In this document: positions 61,840-64,000 of the stretch, piece by piece | Layout: every line of letters begins with the position of its first letter | How positions within the stretch are numbered: position 1 is the first letter of the stretch | Source: Oreocharis arfaki | Lineage: Eukaryota > Chordata > Aves > Passeriformes > Paramythiidae | Length of the DNA stretch: 64,000 bases | Direction: 5' to 3' | Assembly: GCA_013398015.1 (NCBI GenBank) | Contig: VZRR01003262.1 | Span: 151,485 to 215,484, forward strand | Position numbers and translations under genes: made by a program | The notes under the pieces: generated by a model | What the model saw: the letters and a program-made list of their open reading frames with translations, nothing else | The model's database searches: none | Told to the model about the DNA's origin: nothing

Positions 61840-62080
61840 CTCCCAGCAGCACGGGCATCGATGTGACAGGGGAGGCAGCCCGTGAGCTGCCCAGCACCTC
61901 TCCTGCCCCGGCGAGTCCCATGGAGGCCGAGCAGCAGGATATGTGCCCACATCCCCGCCACACGGATGTCGACGGCACTGCCCGCACCTCTGGTGGTAAC
62001 GCCCGCTTTTTCTCTCTGTCTCCCCTCCCTCTCTCTTTTAGTGATTTCTGCAATAAAGATGTTCATAAACCCTGCCTCGT
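61840..62080. other. Isolated CpG-rich block with AATAAA (possible LTR end or exon)
   Basis: About 14 CpGs in 240 bp contrast with AT-rich, CpG-poor flanks. On the plus strand it is followed by a long pyrimidine tract ending CTCTTTTAG (about 62040), then AATAAA at 62052-62057 and a GT/T-rich stretch. That order resembles either a terminal exon with a poly(A) site or the R/U5 part of a retroviral LTR. Both strands are open, so no frame is assigned. Confidence 0.4.
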
Positions 62081-62144
62081 GTTCAAAAGGTTTGGTTACT
62101 CTCTCCCAACCTTTTTGATTACAGCAGTTTCTGCAGCAATATGA

Positions 62145-64000
62145 GAGAGGGGAAAAGACAGTTTTCTAATCATTCACATGCATTGGTTGAACAGAGTTTC
62201 TGCCTTCGTCTTACAGTTGACTCAGACAGGAGTTTATTACACTTCAGAATGAGGAATAAGAACAGAGGAGGATGCAAACGAAGAATAAAAATGAAAGTGA
62301 TAAGGAAAGAAAAAGAAATCACAGAACTGAGTAGGAAAACGGAAATAGAATTAAGATAGAAGTTGAAAACCATTGAAAGAGGGAAGAAGGAAAGTCTCCT
62401 TCTAACACTGAGAAAAGGAGGAAACACAGTGAAAAGCAAAAGAGAAAGAAAGAAGCAGACAAGATGGGAATGTTGGGTGGTATAGAGTAAGAGGAAGTAA
62501 GTAAACATCCAACTAGAGGAAAAGAAAAAATGGTGTGAGAGTAGAAAAACAAGGTGAGAATACGTGGCCAAAAAAAGCCAATCCAAAGGAAAAGAGCGCC
62601 ATATGTTATCTCCATTTGTTCATTAAACTCAGACAAAAAAGGGTTGTTATCAGTTATTGGTAGAGCAGAAAATTTTGGCAAATTATTATTTATCAGTTCC
62701 GTTGCAGCTATCATATACTCTCAGTAAAACCTTCTAATTCATAGTGCTGGATGTGTGCACAGTAAATTCACCTTTGTGAATGATTTAACCCTTGAAATGT
62801 AATTTTTTACATTGGCAGGTCCATCCAGATATCATCGGCGTGTATATTACACTCTCAGTCAAGCTTCTGCTGATACACATATTGCTCATTTCCACTAATT
62901 GCAACACTACATACATTAATTGTTTTCCTTATTTGTGACATTGACTGTAATATTATTGTTGGACTCAGCGCCTGACTGTTTGGAGCCAGTATAAAACAGT
63001 CCCCAATACAATGATTCTTGGGAATCAGACCGCTTATTGCAGCTTCAGTAGGTGCTCCCTGTAAGTGTTCTGTGGGCAATAAATGTGATAATTGGAACTG
63101 CTTGTGTTTAAGCCTTTTGGATCAAACTGTATCTGAAAGGGAAATAAATTCCTATGAAAATGTAATAAGACTATGGATATGTAATATTTAAAATACCTGT
63201 TTTCTCTTTGGAAATTCCAACTGAAACAGGCCTAATTTTTTTTCGCAGTCATTATTACAAGAAATAAAATGTGTGTACTCTCAATCAGGCTATAACGTAA
63301 TCTTCCAAGCTGTTTCTGCAAAAGCTGAGCATTTAAGGAGCATAATAAAGAAGAGTGAAAACATGTTTTTGAAAGGAACCTGAAAAATGTTATAGTGTTG
63401 TTGGATTGGAACACAGGTAAATACAAATACATATTTCAGTGGTTGAAAGCTCTCCAAAAGAAACAGATTTGAAATGCATTTGAAACCGGAGTGAGGACAG
63501 ATATTCTGCTTACTTGTAGGGTCATTCCATATAAAACAGATTATAAGATTAGGTTTTCGAAAAATAAACTATTATTTTTTTAATAAATTGAGTACACATT
63601 GAAATGACAATATTATATTTACTCACATAACTGTGTTACACAAGCATATGTTTAGAACCAAGAAAATATTTAGCTACTACTATCTGTCTTGTAGGAAAGA
63701 AGGTGTCAGTAGAAGAGAAACCCATCCCATCTGCAGAACCTGTTGAACCAGTGCTATGTAGCAGCTTGGCCATTGGGGGAAGATCACTTGCCATAGCAAA
63801 GGCTGGGGCCACCATTAGCCATAACCCATTGTCCCTATATATTGCACTGCTGAAACATGATCAGGTACATGTGGCTTTTGTCACTTTGTTTATTTTATCC
63901 TAGTTATCATAATTATTGAAGAATTCTGAAGCCAGTTGTGACAGTGCTATTAAATTTACCTCGTAGAATACACCCTTCACACCATTGCCTGTAGCAGTCT
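62145..64000. other. Non-coding DNA
   Basis: Purine-rich plus strand at 62230-62560, which makes misleading Phe/Leu/Ser-rich open frames on the minus strand. No exon or known repeat otherwise. Confidence 0.5.

Noticed and set aside
62170..62714. Long Phe/Leu/Ser-rich minus-strand frames
   Set aside because: Produced by a purine-rich plus strand. They look like low-complexity translation, with no splice or start signals.
1..64000. tRNA/rRNA genes, CRISPR arrays, bacterial operons, intact retrovirus or complete LINE
   Set aside because: None seen. I noticed no tRNA arm or box pattern, no spaced identical repeats, and no gag/pol/env or intact reverse transcriptase frame.

Overview
The window looks like AT-rich vertebrate nuclear DNA, almost certainly from a bird. 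The evidence is three CR1 LINE copies (39665-39991, 52380-53284 and, inverted, 22319-22463) plus a short CR1 tail (31062-31134). They carry the diagnostic avian CR1 3' end, an ATTCTATGATTCTGTGA-like octamer repeat. A roughly 1-kb LTR of a type I associate with avian ERVL-like elements lies at 28609-29606. I cannot name the species. There are no prokaryotic-style genes, no operons and no CRISPR. Most of the short open frames present are chance frames in intron or intergenic DNA.

The main gene content I can defend is a split protein-coding gene on the minus strand. The strongest block is 21683-23340. A 404-nt open exon (22783-23186) has consensus splice sites and is preceded 84 bp upstream by a 70-nt exon (23271-23340). 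Their reading frames join exactly through a split codon. Further exons join in phase on both sides. In the convention used here, phase 0 means a splice between codons, 1 after the first codon base and 2 after the second. From 37709 down to 13395 I could thread 21 exons (about 1.75 kb of coding sequence) with matching phases throughout. I used phase as one selection criterion, so the match is only partly independent evidence, and the short exons are individually weak. More candidates lie downstream (9131-9020, 8888-8759, 7512-7409 and a possible terminal exon 743-538) and upstream (42.5-43.7 kb, 60.5 kb). I do not recognise the protein. The peptide is Leu-rich and helical-looking around 23 kb and Pro/Ser/Lys-rich around 20.3 kb.

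Layout: 1-9.2 kb, possible 3' end of the minus gene in AT-rich intron-like DNA. 9.2-20 kb, introns with a few small candidate exons and an ambiguous CpG-retaining block at 15.65-15.83 kb. 20-28.4 kb, the best-supported coding block with an inverted CR1 fragment. 28.6-29.6 kb, LTR in the plus orientation, so antisense to the gene. 31-38 kb, chain of small candidate exons. 38-64 kb, mostly non-coding with two CR1 copies, simple repeats and several GC-richer islands, the most striking at 61.84-62.08 kb. The window reads as a stretch of one long bird gene with ordinary repeats. I found no convincing novel system, but the unnamed gene and the CpG-rich block deserve a database search.
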